Shown in pieces: positions 1 through 9,285 of a stretch of 54,857 nucleotides of DNA. A model generated the notes under the pieces. It did no database searches, was not told the origin of the DNA, and saw only the letters and a list, made by a program, of their open reading frames with translations. The position numbers and the translations under genes were made by a program. Source of the DNA: CAYVGO01 sp964450725 (GTDB lineage Bacteria; Bacteroidota; Bacteroidia; Bacteroidales; UBA932); the NCBI GenBank assembly GCA_964450725.1, contig CAYVGO010000009.1:1-54857 (forward strand), read 5' to 3'. Position 1 is the stretch's first letter. Every line of letters begins with the position of its first letter.

Positions 1-27
1 GGTAAACCTTCATAAAATATTATAAAG

Positions 28-723
28 ATGAAAATTGTTGTTTTTACAGGTTCCGGCATCAGTGCCGAAAGTGGTATTGCTACCTTCAGAGACAGTGGCG
101 GCTTGTGGGCAAACTATAAGATTGAAGAGGTTTGCACTCCAGAAGCATTGATGAATAACAGAGAAAAAGTTGTTAATTTTTATAACATGCGTCGTCAAGA
201 GGTATTGTCAAAAGAGCCCAATGCGGCACATCAAGCCATCCGACGTTTGGAAGATTATTTTGAAGTAGAAGTGATCACCCAAAATATTGATGACTTGCAT
301 GAACGTGCGGGAAGTAAAAACATTACTCACTTGCATGGTGAAATACGTAAACTCTGTAGTTCTTATGATGTTTCAAAAACCGTAGTACTTGAGGGCTGGG
401 AGCAACCTTTAGACTTACGTCATCAAGACGGCTCTCTGTTGCGTCCGTTCGTTGTTTTTTTCGGTGAGCAAGTGCCGCTGTTAGATAAAGCCATCCGGAT
501 TACGCAAACCGCAGAACTGTTTATTGTTGTAGGAACATCTTTACAGGTTTATCCGGCGGCATCACTGTTGCACTATCTCCCTAAGGGAGTACCCGTTTAT
601 CTTATAGACCCTCATATTCCACACCTTCAATTGGCTCAAAACCCATTGTACACCTTTCAGGAAAAGGCAACTATTGGAGTAAGTTCAGTTGTAAATCAGT
701 TAATCCGTAATTTAAAACTTTAG
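28..723 (+). CDS. cobB: Sir2-family NAD-dependent protein deacylase
   Basis: Sirtuin: removes acyl groups from lysines using NAD+, giving nicotinamide and O-acyl-ADP-ribose; cytoplasmic. Visible motifs are the NAD-binding TGSGISAESGIATFRDSGG (residues 7-25), TQNIDDLHERAG (84-95) and the catalytic His of HLHGE (H103). FYNMRRQ carries Tyr52 and Arg55, the pair that in SIRT5 and E. coli CobB contacts succinyl-lysine, so desuccinylase activity is inferred. Length (231 aa) is normal for the bacterial class. The zinc-ribbon region keeps only one cysteine (C110), so structural zinc is probably absent. The stop codon is followed directly by the next start, suggesting cotranscription. Family is certain; acyl preference is inference. 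Confidence 0.93.
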   Translation: MKIVVFTGSGISAESGIATFRDSGGLWANYKIEEVCTPEALMNNREKVVNFYNMRRQEVLSKEPNAAHQAIRRLEDYFEVEVITQNIDDLHERAGSKNITHLHGEIRKLCSSYDVSKTVVLEGWEQPLDLRHQDGSLLRPFVVFFGEQVPLLDKAIRITQTAELFIVVGTSLQVYPAASLLHYLPKGVPVYLIDPHIPHLQLAQNPLYTFQEKATIGVSSVVNQLIRNLKL

Positions 724-2538
724 ATGACCAGATTACGCTCCTATTGTAAAATCTATCTCTTTTGGCTGCTTGTATTTCTCACACAAAAGCCATTGTTTAT
801 CCTCTTTAATCTCTCACAAACCCACTCAATAACCTTTACAGATTGGCTTGATACGCTCTACCATGCCTTCCCTTTAGATTTATCGGTTGCCAGTTATCTC
901 ACCGTTATCCCGGGTTTATTGATTGTGCTCTCATGCTTTATCAATAAGAAGGCTATTGAGTTTGTGATGAGTGGTTATCACTATCTCTTTCTGTTTATCT
1001 GCGTACTGACATTTACGACCGATGCGATGCTTTATGGCTACTGGGGATTTAAATTAGACAATACAATCTTTATCTACCTGAGTTCGTTTGCTACTATTAT
1101 CGGTAATGTGGAGTACAAAGAGTTGGCTTTTGGGTGCTTGTTTTTGTTATGTTATTATGTTTTACTGTTGTGGTGCTATCGGTTTTGGATAAAGAAAGAT
1201 TTCAGACTGTATCCAAAAGTTCATTTTGTTTACGGCGTTCTCTTTTTTCTTGCTACGGGTTTACTTTTTATTCCTATTCGTGGAGGTTTAGGAGCTTCAA
1301 CAATGAATATCAGTCGGGTTTATTTCAGTAACAATATGTTTCTTAATCATGCTGCTGTCAATCCGCTGTTTAATTTATTGGAATCTTCTACCCGAAGTGA
1401 AATTAATAAAGATAAGTACCGCTTTATGACCAATGAGGAAGCAAAACAAATGATGTGTAACTTGCTATCCTCTGAAGATACAACAGCGGCAAGGCGGTTA
1501 CCTATCCCCCACCCTAACATTATTATGGTCATTTTAGAAAGTTTTTCGGCCACCATGATTGAAAGTTTGGGCGGTGTGAAAGGAGTTACCCCCAATTTAG
1601 ACCGTTATGGTGAAAAGGGTATCTATTTTAAGAATGCTTACGGTAGCAGTTTCCGTACGGACAGAGGAGTAGTTTCGGTGTTAAGCGGTTATCCGGCACA
1701 ACCTACTACTTCTATCATGAAAATACCTCAAAAGACAGAAAACCTACCTTCTCTCTCTAAAGCCTTACAGCCGGAGGGATATCAAATGACTTTTTATTAC
1801 GGTGGTGATGAAAACTTTACCAGCATGCGTTCTTACCTTGTATCTTCGGGTTTCCACGAACGTATATCGCAATCTGATTTTCCTCTAAAGCAACAAAGTT
1901 CCAGTTGGGGTGTTCCTGATGAGTTTTTGTTTCAAAAAGTCTTAGAAGACCTGACCAATTCACCTTCTCAGCCCTTTTTTAAGGCAATGTTGACCCTCAG
2001 TTCTCATCCGCCGTTTGACGTACCGGGTACAAAAAAGTTTGACAATGAAGTTCTTAATGCCATGGCTTATACAGACAGTTGTCTTGGGTTTTTCTTAGAC
2101 AGTCTTCGCACTCTGCCCTTGTGGAAAAATACTTTAGTCATTTTGGTCGCAGACCACAGCATGATTTATCCTTCAGACTTACCGAACCATCTTCCTTTAC
2201 GTTATCAAATTCCGATTATTTTTACCGGAGGTGTAATTCAGCAGGGAGAAAACAGGCACAATATTGTTTCACAAATAGATATTGTACCTACGGTATTGTC
2301 ATTGTTGGGATTACCTGCCACTGATTTTCCTTTTGGTAAAAACATGCTTGACACCAATGTCCCCTCCTTTGCTTTTTATTCCTATCCCGATGTTTTTGGG
2401 TTTATATCAGAGAGCGGAGTTGCGGTTTATGATTGCACGGCAAAGCAATTGATTTATTCAGAACAAGCGGCCGATACCAATCTATTACAAGGCAAAGCCT
2501 ATCTGCAATCGATTTACAGTGATTTTCTTCATCGATAA
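724..2538 (+). CDS. LTA synthase-like membrane sulfatase-fold phosphotransferase
   Basis: A 604-residue membrane protein of the LTA synthase/phosphoglycerol transferase family. The N-terminal third holds about five hydrophobic helices. The extracytoplasmic alkaline-phosphatase-fold domain follows from about residue 260. Its metal-binding start reads NIIMVILESFSA, the probable nucleophile is the Thr of SSFRTDRG, and metal ligands lie in LVADHS near residue 480. Family members transfer phosphoglycerol or phosphoethanolamine onto envelope glycans or lipids. The substrate here is unknown; as a Gram-negative it probably does not make true LTA. The ATG abuts the stop of the sirtuin gene with no spacing, so the two are probably translationally coupled. 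Confidence 0.88.
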   Translation: MTRLRSYCKIYLFWLLVFLTQKPLFILFNLSQTHSITFTDWLDTLYHAFPLDLSVASYLTVIPGLLIVLSCFINKKAIEFVMSGYHYLFLFICVLTFTTDAMLYGYWGFKLDNTIFIYLSSFATIIGNVEYKELAFGCLFLLCYYVLLLWCYRFWIKKDFRLYPKVHFVYGVLFFLATGLLFIPIRGGLGASTMNISRVYFSNNMFLNHAAVNPLFNLLESSTRSEINKDKYRFMTNEEAKQMMCNLLSSEDTTAARRLPIPHPNIIMVILESFSATMIESLGGVKGVTPNLDRYGEKGIYFKNAYGSSFRTDRGVVSVLSGYPAQPTTSIMKIPQKTENLPSLSKALQPEGYQMTFYYGGDENFTSMRSYLVSSGFHERISQSDFPLKQQSSSWGVPDEFLFQKVLEDLTNSPSQPFFKAMLTLSSHPPFDVPGTKKFDNEVLNAMAYTDSCLGFFLDSLRTLPLWKNTLVILVADHSMIYPSDLPNHLPLRYQIPIIFTGGVIQQGENRHNIVSQIDIVPTVLSLLGLPATDFPFGKNMLDTNVPSFAFYSYPDVFGFISESGVAVYDCTAKQLIYSEQAADTNLLQGKAYLQSIYSDFLHR

Positions 2539-2687
2539 AAAAACAATTAGCGATTACTGTTTATAACCCGTAGGCTCAATTTATACACCCCCGACACTCG
2601 GAATAATCACTGTTTTTCTATTGATATTAACTCCCAATAGTTGTTAATCAATTCAAATTTTCAATCTCTTTCCTTTGTTTACTGTAT

Positions 2688-2716
2688 TGTTCATTCGTGT
2701 AAAATGACTACCTTTG
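2688..2716 (+). promoter_or_regulatory. Bacteroidota-type promoter before the paralog pair
   Basis: TTG at 2688-2690 and TACCTTTG at 2709-2716 match the -33 (TTTG/TTG) and -7 (TAnnTTTG) elements, with about 19 nt between them. Its position rules out a start at 2714 for the next gene and supports the ATG at 2768. Confidence 0.7.
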
Positions 2717-2767
2717 CTCCCATTCAAATTGTCAGATTCTGCTGACAAAGAGGTATGTAATCACTAT

Positions 2768-5041
2768 ATGTACAAGAGAAATATACTTTTCATCTTTTTT
2801 TTATTCTTCTTGACGGTAAAGACTTTTGCTATACCTGATGTTTTTGAAAGAGTGTCCGTAAGGTCGGGATTGTTTTTTTACAATCAAGACCATACGGTTG
2901 ATTACTTAGACGTTAAACCCATTGCGGTTTATGTTGAAAAATTTCAACAAGAGTATGAATTGACACTCAGGGTCAAACCAGAATTTAAACACAGTTTTGT
3001 TACCTTAGGTTCTACACAGGATATTGAAATAAAAGACAGTTTGTTAAGATTAGATTCAACATCCTATAGGTTTACCTTTACATTCAATCTTCCGTTAGCC
3101 AATTACCTGTCATCTCTTCCTATTATTATCAGCGGGCAACAACAATCTACAGAACAAATTATTCATCTTTTACCTATTATTTCTCCTTCGGCAAACTTCT
3201 TAATCTCCACCACAGAGTTGTATATTGGCGAAGAAAAAGGTTTTTTTATTGAGGTCAACAACAGCGATTTTTTCAGAATCAACTCAGAGTGGAATCGCAT
3301 TGATTTTATTGATTACAGATTATCTCACAATGACCAAAATCTGAAGCTTTATTTGGTTGCACGTAATGTTGGCAAACATACTTTCACGCTAAACATTCCA
3401 CTTACATTACCTATGTTAGTCCAAGGTCGTCTTGTTTTTGAATACTCCTTTGCACCCATTGTGTTTACCGTCAATAAAACCCGCATTGCCTTTCTGAACT
3501 TTGAGAAAAAAGAGATTACTTTAGATGATGCTGCCAGAAGAGAAGGGGTTGTACTTTATATGGATAATCATACATCTTTGGAAATCGGCAGAACATATAA
3601 AGTAGAAGATGTTGAAAAAAATGATAAGGCAAACCCTTTAATTGCAGAATTATATGTTGCCGAACGGGCTCGAAACAATAAAGTAAAATGTATTCTACGT
3701 CCGGAGCAGTATCATCAAATGCAAAACGGATACTTATATTTAAAAATGGATGGACAAACCCGATTTATCATCAATCTGAATATCACACCGCCATTACAAA
3801 TTACAAATATGATGGTGATGCACGAAGGCGGTGTCTGGAGTGACAGTAGAGATGTAAATCCCGGAGAAACTGTATTTGTCAAAATTGATGGTGTATCGTT
3901 ACATAAATCTAAATTATCTTGGGAAGGAGACGCCGAAGTTTCTACGGATACTACACAAACTTCTGAAATTGTGAAGTTTTATAAAGTTAAAATACCTCTA
4001 ACAACCACCAGTGACAGAATTGTTCTGAAAACAGAACAAGGACATACAGGTAGATACTTACAAATCAAAGAATATCAACGAGCGCGCCCGTTCGACTTCA
4101 TCTCAATACATTACAATAAAGTATCTGCTCCATTGTCTCAATTGAACACAAAAACTTATATTTCACGCCAATCTTTGAAAGATGTCGTTTTTGAGTTTAA
4201 TAAAAAAATCATTGACCAGCCAAATGACTTATATGGAAAGCAATATCTCAATTTTGACATCAACTATATTGGAGCAAAAGGAGAATTAATTGAGTTTCAA
4301 AAAATAGATAACCTTGTGGTTACTCCTTCTGAAAGTTCTGTGCGTGGACAATATTACAAAAGAAGAGGAAGAGACCAGTTACAACAATTATCTTTAGACA
4401 GTCTGTTTCACTTTAAGATGAAAAACTTGGATGACTACTCGAAAATTACGGTCAATGTCAGCCACTCATCACAACAATATACTGCAGGAGCAAAGTCTAA
4501 AGAGATAGAAATTGTTGTACAACGTCCTTTTCGATTCGATATTGATGTTTCATTGCCGGCAGGTATGATGATACAAAACTTAGGACTTACCAAAACCGAA
4601 ATCGAAGCCAGAGATACATGGCAAAAATCGTTGACTGCATGGCAAGAAAAGTTGGGAAGTGGAGAAATTTTTGTTACCGGAACAGACAAAAACGGCAACT
4701 TGGTCTATAATATTGCACAGCCTGAGGAACCTAAAAAAGCAAACTTTAGAGATAATATCGGAAACATCAGTATTGCGGTCATTGCACAAATCAGTTTTCC
4801 TGACCCCAACCGAGTCGGACGTATCTATCCCTGGCGTATTGGTGTTGGCGTGTTGGTGTTGAATGCTTTAAACTTAGCATCATCAACCCCTTCTGACCTT
4901 GCGGGAATAGCCGTATTCAGTATCTATCCTTTACGTAACAGTAAATTGTTTAACTTACCGATACACCTTGGCGTAGGGTATAAAATCAATGAACGAATTC
5001 CTTTTATCATGTTAAGTCCGGGTATAAGTGTCCGATTTTAA
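2768..5041 (+). CDS. Exported protein of unknown function, paralog 1
   Basis: Not recognised. The chosen ATG gives MYKRNILFIFFLFFLTVKTFA, a good Sec signal peptide; the upstream in-frame ATG at 2714 falls inside the promoter. The mature protein (about 735 aa) is rich in alternating hydrophobic residues, suggesting stacked beta domains. The C-terminal 130 residues have strand-like segments and end with MLSPGISVRF, a terminal Phe typical of outer-membrane barrels. It is paralogous over its whole length to the next gene (5053): both share a QRPxRFDID block, an IAVIAQxSFP block and a GxGYKIN block near the C-terminus. It is probably periplasmic or in the outer membrane. Function unknown. Confidence 0.8.
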   Translation: MYKRNILFIFFLFFLTVKTFAIPDVFERVSVRSGLFFYNQDHTVDYLDVKPIAVYVEKFQQEYELTLRVKPEFKHSFVTLGSTQDIEIKDSLLRLDSTSYRFTFTFNLPLANYLSSLPIIISGQQQSTEQIIHLLPIISPSANFLISTTELYIGEEKGFFIEVNNSDFFRINSEWNRIDFIDYRLSHNDQNLKLYLVARNVGKHTFTLNIPLTLPMLVQGRLVFEYSFAPIVFTVNKTRIAFLNFEKKEITLDDAARREGVVLYMDNHTSLEIGRTYKVEDVEKNDKANPLIAELYVAERARNNKVKCILRPEQYHQMQNGYLYLKMDGQTRFIINLNITPPLQITNMMVMHEGGVWSDSRDVNPGETVFVKIDGVSLHKSKLSWEGDAEVSTDTTQTSEIVKFYKVKIPLTTTSDRIVLKTEQGHTGRYLQIKEYQRARPFDFISIHYNKVSAPLSQLNTKTYISRQSLKDVVFEFNKKIIDQPNDLYGKQYLNFDINYIGAKGELIEFQKIDNLVVTPSESSVRGQYYKRRGRDQLQQLSLDSLFHFKMKNLDDYSKITVNVSHSSQQYTAGAKSKEIEIVVQRPFRFDIDVSLPAGMMIQNLGLTKTEIEARDTWQKSLTAWQEKLGSGEIFVTGTDKNGNLVYNIAQPEEPKKANFRDNIGNISIAVIAQISFPDPNRVGRIYPWRIGVGVLVLNALNLASSTPSDLAGIAVFSIYPLRNSKLFNLPIHLGVGYKINERIPFIMLSPGISVRF

Positions 5042-5052
5042 GTATTAAAAAA

Positions 5053-7311
5053 ATGAACCGATTCCATTACGGCATATTGATATTTTTACTACTGTTTTCA
5101 TGGAGTGTGAGCGGGAGACAAACATTCTTCCAATCTGTAACCATACAAACCGATGACAGTACAACCTTTGATTCCCAAAATCATTGGATTACTTACGGTA
5201 ATATATCCGGTATTGTTTTTGTAACCCCCGATTTTTCCCCCATTATCCAAGTTTCTATCTCTTTTCAGGAAAAGTACAATAATATACCTATGGAGGTGCT
5301 TGAATCTCCGGATTTTATTGTGTTAGACTCTGTAGCAAATGATACTACAGAAATGTCATTCAGATTACAGATAAAAAAAATATCATCATTAATTCGGGTT
5401 TATTTCAGAATAATTGAATCGAAGGAAATTTTGTGCCTCAACCTTTTACCTACCATTGCTCCCGCCATCAGTTTTAACCCTGCGAATCATGAGATTTATC
5501 TTGGAGAAACCAAAACTTACCAATTGACAGCGAATCAGATTGACTATTTTTCCATAACGCCAGAATGGGTAGAACAAGGAGAGATAAAATATCGTCTTTC
5601 AAAAGACGGTCAAAATATTAATGTTCATATATGGTCAAACACCGCTGGTAAACAACGTGTAACTCTGAAGTTAAAAACACAATATCCTTACTATCAAGAC
5701 TCGCTGCACCGATTAAACTATGACATTACACTACCTCCGGTAGATTTTGACGTTAAAAAAGTAAGACTGCCATTCATTAATTGTGATAAGCAGGAAATTA
5801 CATTTGACGATAAAATCAAAAGAGAAGGAGCCATATTGGTTATTGATGCCATTCCCGGGATTCAGGTAGGACAAACTTATAGAATTGAGGCACAAGAAGC
5901 ACCCGGAGGAAGAAGAATCGGTGAACTTTTCATCAAAGAAAGTGTTTATAACGATAAAATGATTTGTTTACTCTATCCTGAAGTTTTACATCGTATCACC
6001 AATGGATATTTATACCTCAAACTCAATGATGTAGCCTTATTTATCGTCAATATGGACATTACTCCACAATTTACCATACAAAGTTTATCTGTGATGAGAG
6101 ATGGAAAAAATTGGATAAACAGCAATGAGGTGTATCCCGGTGAAAACATTATGGTAAAAGTACAGGGACTTTCTCTTTATAAAGGAAATTTAAAGTGGGA
6201 AGGAGTAGATAATGTTGTCAGCGACACTTTGGAAACTTCAGAAACCGTACGATTCTTTAAAATAAGTATTCCCATTACTATTACCACCAATAAAATAGAG
6301 TTAATTAACTTTGGAGTCAATACAGGACAAGCATTGGTAGTCAAAGAGAGTCAACGTCCGCGTCAGTTGGACTTTGTGAACGTAAATTTTAGCGGAAAAG
6401 ATTCTCCGATGGATAAAATATCTAACCAAACCTACATTTTACGTAAAGCCATCTCTGATGTTACTTTTACTTTTAATACCAAACTGATAGACCAGAACAA
6501 TGTTTTCTACGGAAAACAATACCTCAACTTTGACATTAAATATTATAACCCGGAGGGAAGATTGATGGAGTATAAAACTTTGGAAAATGTATTGATTTGT
6601 CCCTATGAAAAATCTACCAGAGGTGCATTTTACAAAGACCCGGCAGAACAAAATACTCCAATCTCTTTAAATTCTCTGTTTACTACAAAAGCCAACAACT
6701 TAGACGATTACTCAAGAGTATCTGTGAAAATATCTCATAACTCGGAAAAATATAGTGCACCTCCAAAAGTCAAGCAACTTGATTTGGTATTACAGCGGCC
6801 GTGGAGATTTGATATTGATATATCTTTCCCTGTCGGTATGTTGCTTCAAAACTTGGGGACATCTCAAACAGACCGCGACAAGATAGATAGAGTAAGAATG
6901 GAACAGAGTAACTGGGATAAAAGTTTAGCCTTAGGAAAAATCACGGACAACCCTGACCTTGCAACGGAAAGTTTACCTTATGTTCCTCGACCTTCAGAAC
7001 CTCCAAAGGCAAAAATAACTGACAATGTCGGAGCTATTGCCATTGCTGTGATTGCTCAGTTTAGTTTTCCTGAAGCTCGACGTGTGGGTAAAGAATATCC
7101 TTGGAGAATAGGTGCCGGATTTATTGTGGTCAATGCCCTTAACTTTACATCAGAACTTTTACCTGATTTGGCAGGAGTGGTCGTAGGAAGTATTTATTTG
7201 TTACCTCACGATAAGGTCTTTAATATTCCTATTCATGTCGGATTTGGATATAAAATCAATGACAAAGTGCCATTCTTTATGCTTACACCCGGTATTAGTT
7301 TGCGGTTTTAA
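5053..7311 (+). CDS. Exported protein of unknown function, paralog 2
   Basis: A 752-residue protein paralogous to the preceding gene, starting 11 bp after its stop; the two form an operon from a tandem duplication. Residues 1-21 form a signal peptide (LLLFSWSVSG). Shared blocks include LNFDI after YGKQY, LQRPWRFDIDISFPVGML, IAVIAQFSFP and the C-terminal MLTPGISLRF. The N-terminal halves have diverged more than the C-terminal halves, which could mean a conserved membrane anchor with a variable exposed part. No enzyme motif was seen. The gene ends 17 bp from the convergent permease gene. Confidence 0.8.
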   Translation: MNRFHYGILIFLLLFSWSVSGRQTFFQSVTIQTDDSTTFDSQNHWITYGNISGIVFVTPDFSPIIQVSISFQEKYNNIPMEVLESPDFIVLDSVANDTTEMSFRLQIKKISSLIRVYFRIIESKEILCLNLLPTIAPAISFNPANHEIYLGETKTYQLTANQIDYFSITPEWVEQGEIKYRLSKDGQNINVHIWSNTAGKQRVTLKLKTQYPYYQDSLHRLNYDITLPPVDFDVKKVRLPFINCDKQEITFDDKIKREGAILVIDAIPGIQVGQTYRIEAQEAPGGRRIGELFIKESVYNDKMICLLYPEVLHRITNGYLYLKLNDVALFIVNMDITPQFTIQSLSVMRDGKNWINSNEVYPGENIMVKVQGLSLYKGNLKWEGVDNVVSDTLETSETVRFFKISIPITITTNKIELINFGVNTGQALVVKESQRPRQLDFVNVNFSGKDSPMDKISNQTYILRKAISDVTFTFNTKLIDQNNVFYGKQYLNFDIKYYNPEGRLMEYKTLENVLICPYEKSTRGAFYKDPAEQNTPISLNSLFTTKANNLDDYSRVSVKISHNSEKYSAPPKVKQLDLVLQRPWRFDIDISFPVGMLLQNLGTSQTDRDKIDRVRMEQSNWDKSLALGKITDNPDLATESLPYVPRPSEPPKAKITDNVGAIAIAVIAQFSFPEARRVGKEYPWRIGAGFIVVNALNFTSELLPDLAGVVVGSIYLLPHDKVFNIPIHVGFGYKINDKVPFFMLTPGISLRF

Positions 7312-7328
7312 TCGGTCTGAAGAAGTTT

Positions 7329-8600
7329 CTACTCTTCTCGAATAGCGTCAATGGCTTTAATCTTCATGGCACGCATTGCGGGAATAAGCCCTGCCAACAT
7401 TCCTGAAGCAATAATAACTATGGTTGCCATTACGGCAGGAAAAAATCCCATAATCGGAGACTTAAAAAACATATTGGATGAAGCAGCTCCGGCACTCAAT
7501 ATTTTATCTACGCCTGCCATAACTCCAACCCCGGCAACCATTCCAAGTAAACCCGCCAAAGAAGTAAGGACTAAACTTTCCATCATAATTTGCATGATAA
7601 TAGATGTTGGGGTAGCTCCTAAAGCCCTTCTTACACCAATCTCTTTGGTACGTTCTTTAACTGTTACCACCATAATATTACTCACTCCGATAATACCGGC
7701 GGCTAAAATTCCCATGCCAACAATCCACACCAAAGTATTTACTCCCAAAAACAGGTAGTTAAACATGGTAAATTGTTTTTCTATATTAAATCCACCCAAC
7801 GCTTTTCTATCCGTGGGAGAAATTTCATGACGCTTTTTTATAAACAGGTTAATGTCTTCCTCAAGGCTGCCAATCCGTTGGTTATCATTGGCGGTAATAG
7901 CGACAAAATATACTTGATTTCCCATATTGTATACCCGCTGCATGGTAGTATAAGGTATAACTACCGTTTCTTCCGGCCGACCACCCAAACTAATCATATT
8001 ATTATTGGTTGCATCAAGAACACCCACCACCTGTACATAAATGCCGTTGACTTTAATACTTTTACCGATAGGGTCTTCTCCATGAGGAAATATAGTTTTC
8101 CTTACACGCTCTCCAATTAAACAAACTTTTCTATAATGAAGAATATCCAAATCATTAATGTAGCGCCCTGCTAAAATTTTACTTTTAGAAATTTTGTCAT
8201 AATCAGGATATTTACCTTCTACACCAAAACTACCCCCTTGCTCTTGATAAAAGACATTATTTCCACTACCACCATTATTACCCCATAAAATGGGAGAAAC
8301 ATATTTTATCATCGGAAAATGTTCCTTTATAGCATCAACGTCTTCAATTTTCATTGACCAACTTCTATCTTTACGAAATCCTTTATAGGCTTCAGCCGTA
8401 CGGTTTGTCCACATTACACATGTATTGGAGGCAAAATCTTTGACACCATCATATATTCCGTTTTGCAATCCATTACCGGAACTTGCTAAAATAACTAACA
8501 TAAAAATACCCCAAAATACGCCGAATGCCGTCATAATACTACGGGCTTTATTACGAGCAATGACTTGCCATAATTCCGACCAACGATCTTTGTCAAACAT
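7329..8600 (-). CDS. MacB/FtsX-type ABC transporter permease
   Basis: A 423-residue permease of the MacB family. The N-terminus has a cytoplasmic segment and a first membrane helix (about residues 20-42, AFGVFWGIFMLVILASS). A periplasmic MacB_PCD domain follows (about 45-265). Three C-terminal helices carry the FtsX signature, including VKERTKEIGVRRALGAT between helices 2 and 3. MacB-type systems couple ATP hydrolysis to periplasmic mechanical work for export of peptides, lipoproteins or toxins, usually with an ATPase and an adaptor. Neither lies beside it here, so the ATPase must act in trans. It is monocistronic from its own promoter at 8641. Substrate unknown. Confidence 0.88.
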   Translation of the reverse strand: MFDKDRWSELWQVIARNKARSIMTAFGVFWGIFMLVILASSGNGLQNGIYDGVKDFASNTCVMWTNRTAEAYKGFRKDRSWSMKIEDVDAIKEHFPMIKYVSPILWGNNGGSGNNVFYQEQGGSFGVEGKYPDYDKISKSKILAGRYINDLDILHYRKVCLIGERVRKTIFPHGEDPIGKSIKVNGIYVQVVGVLDATNNNMISLGGRPEETVVIPYTTMQRVYNMGNQVYFVAITANDNQRIGSLEEDINLFIKKRHEISPTDRKALGGFNIEKQFTMFNYLFLGVNTLVWIVGMGILAAGIIGVSNIMVVTVKERTKEIGVRRALGATPTSIIMQIMMESLVLTSLAGLLGMVAGVGVMAGVDKILSAGAASSNMFFKSPIMGFFPAVMATIVIIASGMLAGLIPAMRAMKIKAIDAIREE

Positions 8601-8640
8601 AAATAAAACCGAGATTTTACATTAAAAAAAAATAAGCAAG

Positions 8641-8648
8641 CAAAGGTA
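8641..8648 (-). promoter_or_regulatory. -7 promoter element for the MacB-like permease
   Basis: CAAAGGTA on the plus strand reads TACCTTTG on the minus strand and lies 41 bp upstream of the permease start. Confidence 0.6.
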
Positions 8649-8698
8649 AGCGTTTTAATGTATAATCGAAAATGTAGAATGTAAAATATAATGGTTAG

Positions 8699-8864
8699 TG
8701 AAATACACTCTGTGGAGATTATTGCCCATTGGTGAGAGGAGCAGAAAGGTGGGTTTCACTTCGCTCATCCTCCGGTTGTTTCTCCGAAAAGAAGGGAGAT
8801 AGTCCGGGAATTTGGATTGAATTATAGTATCTCTACATTCGCAGTAGGTTTAGAGTGTATTTCA
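8699..8864. repeat. 166-bp element with 13-bp perfect terminal inverted repeats
   Basis: TGAAATACACTCT at 8699-8711 is the exact reverse complement of AGAGTGTATTTCA at 8852-8864. The interior has no ORF. The same terminus recurs singly at 19528 and 54358. No clear target duplication is seen. The layout resembles a small non-autonomous (MITE-like) element, but no transposase is present in the window to confirm this. Confidence 0.55.
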
Positions 8865-8890
8865 AATTCTAAATCATAACTTTTCATTCG

Positions 8891-9232
8891 TCAATTTTTC
8901 AATACTTTCCCCCGATAAGTACCTACAGTTCCCTGCCGAAGTTTAATACTATTGCGGGCTTTAGCCCTTGTCTGTATCAATTCTTTACTTTTGTTTGTCA
9001 TCTGCTCTAAATTTGTGGACACATCGTCCATAACGTTGTGGACACATCATCCATAACGTTGTGGACACGTCATCCATAACGTTGTGGACACATCATCCAT
9101 AACGTTGTGGACACATCGTCCATAACGTTGAGAATGTATTACGGCATAAATTGTAGTATTGTCTGCTGTATTTGGAGTAAGCGTGTATTTACCCGGTCTG
9201 AGCGAATTTTCGGAAAGTTGTAACTTAATCAT
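8891..9232 (-). pseudogene. Small ORF remnant containing a 23-bp tandem array
   Basis: Reading on the minus strand from the ATG at 9230-9232, a 114-codon frame runs to TGA at 8891-8893 with one internal TGA at 9047-9049. That stop lies inside a 23-bp repeat unit. The first part (MIKLQLSENSLRPGKYTL, then TPNTADNTT) and the last part (NLEQMTNKSKELIQTRAKAR, then KLRQGTVGTYRGKVLKN) both look like ordinary coding sequence. The five repeat units together keep the frame, because five and two units leave the same phase. The interruption comes from GGATGA in some units where others have GGACGA. Family not recognised. It may be a decayed gene, two short ORFs or chance. Confidence 0.4.
9013..9126. repeat. 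23-bp tandem array, five copies
   Basis: Units begin at about 9012, 9035, 9058, 9081 and 9104; the first is imperfect at its 5' end. The consensus is GTTGTGGACACATCRTCCATAAC, at most one or two differences per copy. Each unit has arms GTTGTGGA/TCCATAAC (7 of 8 paired), so each could fold into a short hairpin. There are no spacers, so this is not a CRISPR array. Confidence 0.85.
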
Positions 9233-9285
9233 AGCGTAGTAAATGGAAATGTAGAATGAAGGACTACTGCGAAAAAGGTAACAAT

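Noticed and set aside
2714..2767. Upstream ATG giving an 18-residue longer N-terminus for paralog 1
   Set aside because: It lies within the TACCTTTG promoter element, and the extension would bury the signal peptide.
7351..7758. 135-codon plus-strand ORF antisense to the permease gene
   Set aside because: Shadow of the MacB-like permease, whose domains and promoter are clear on the minus strand.
9013..9126. CRISPR array
   Set aside because: Units are contiguous without spacers, only 23 bp, and no cas genes are in the window. The same holds for the other three arrays.
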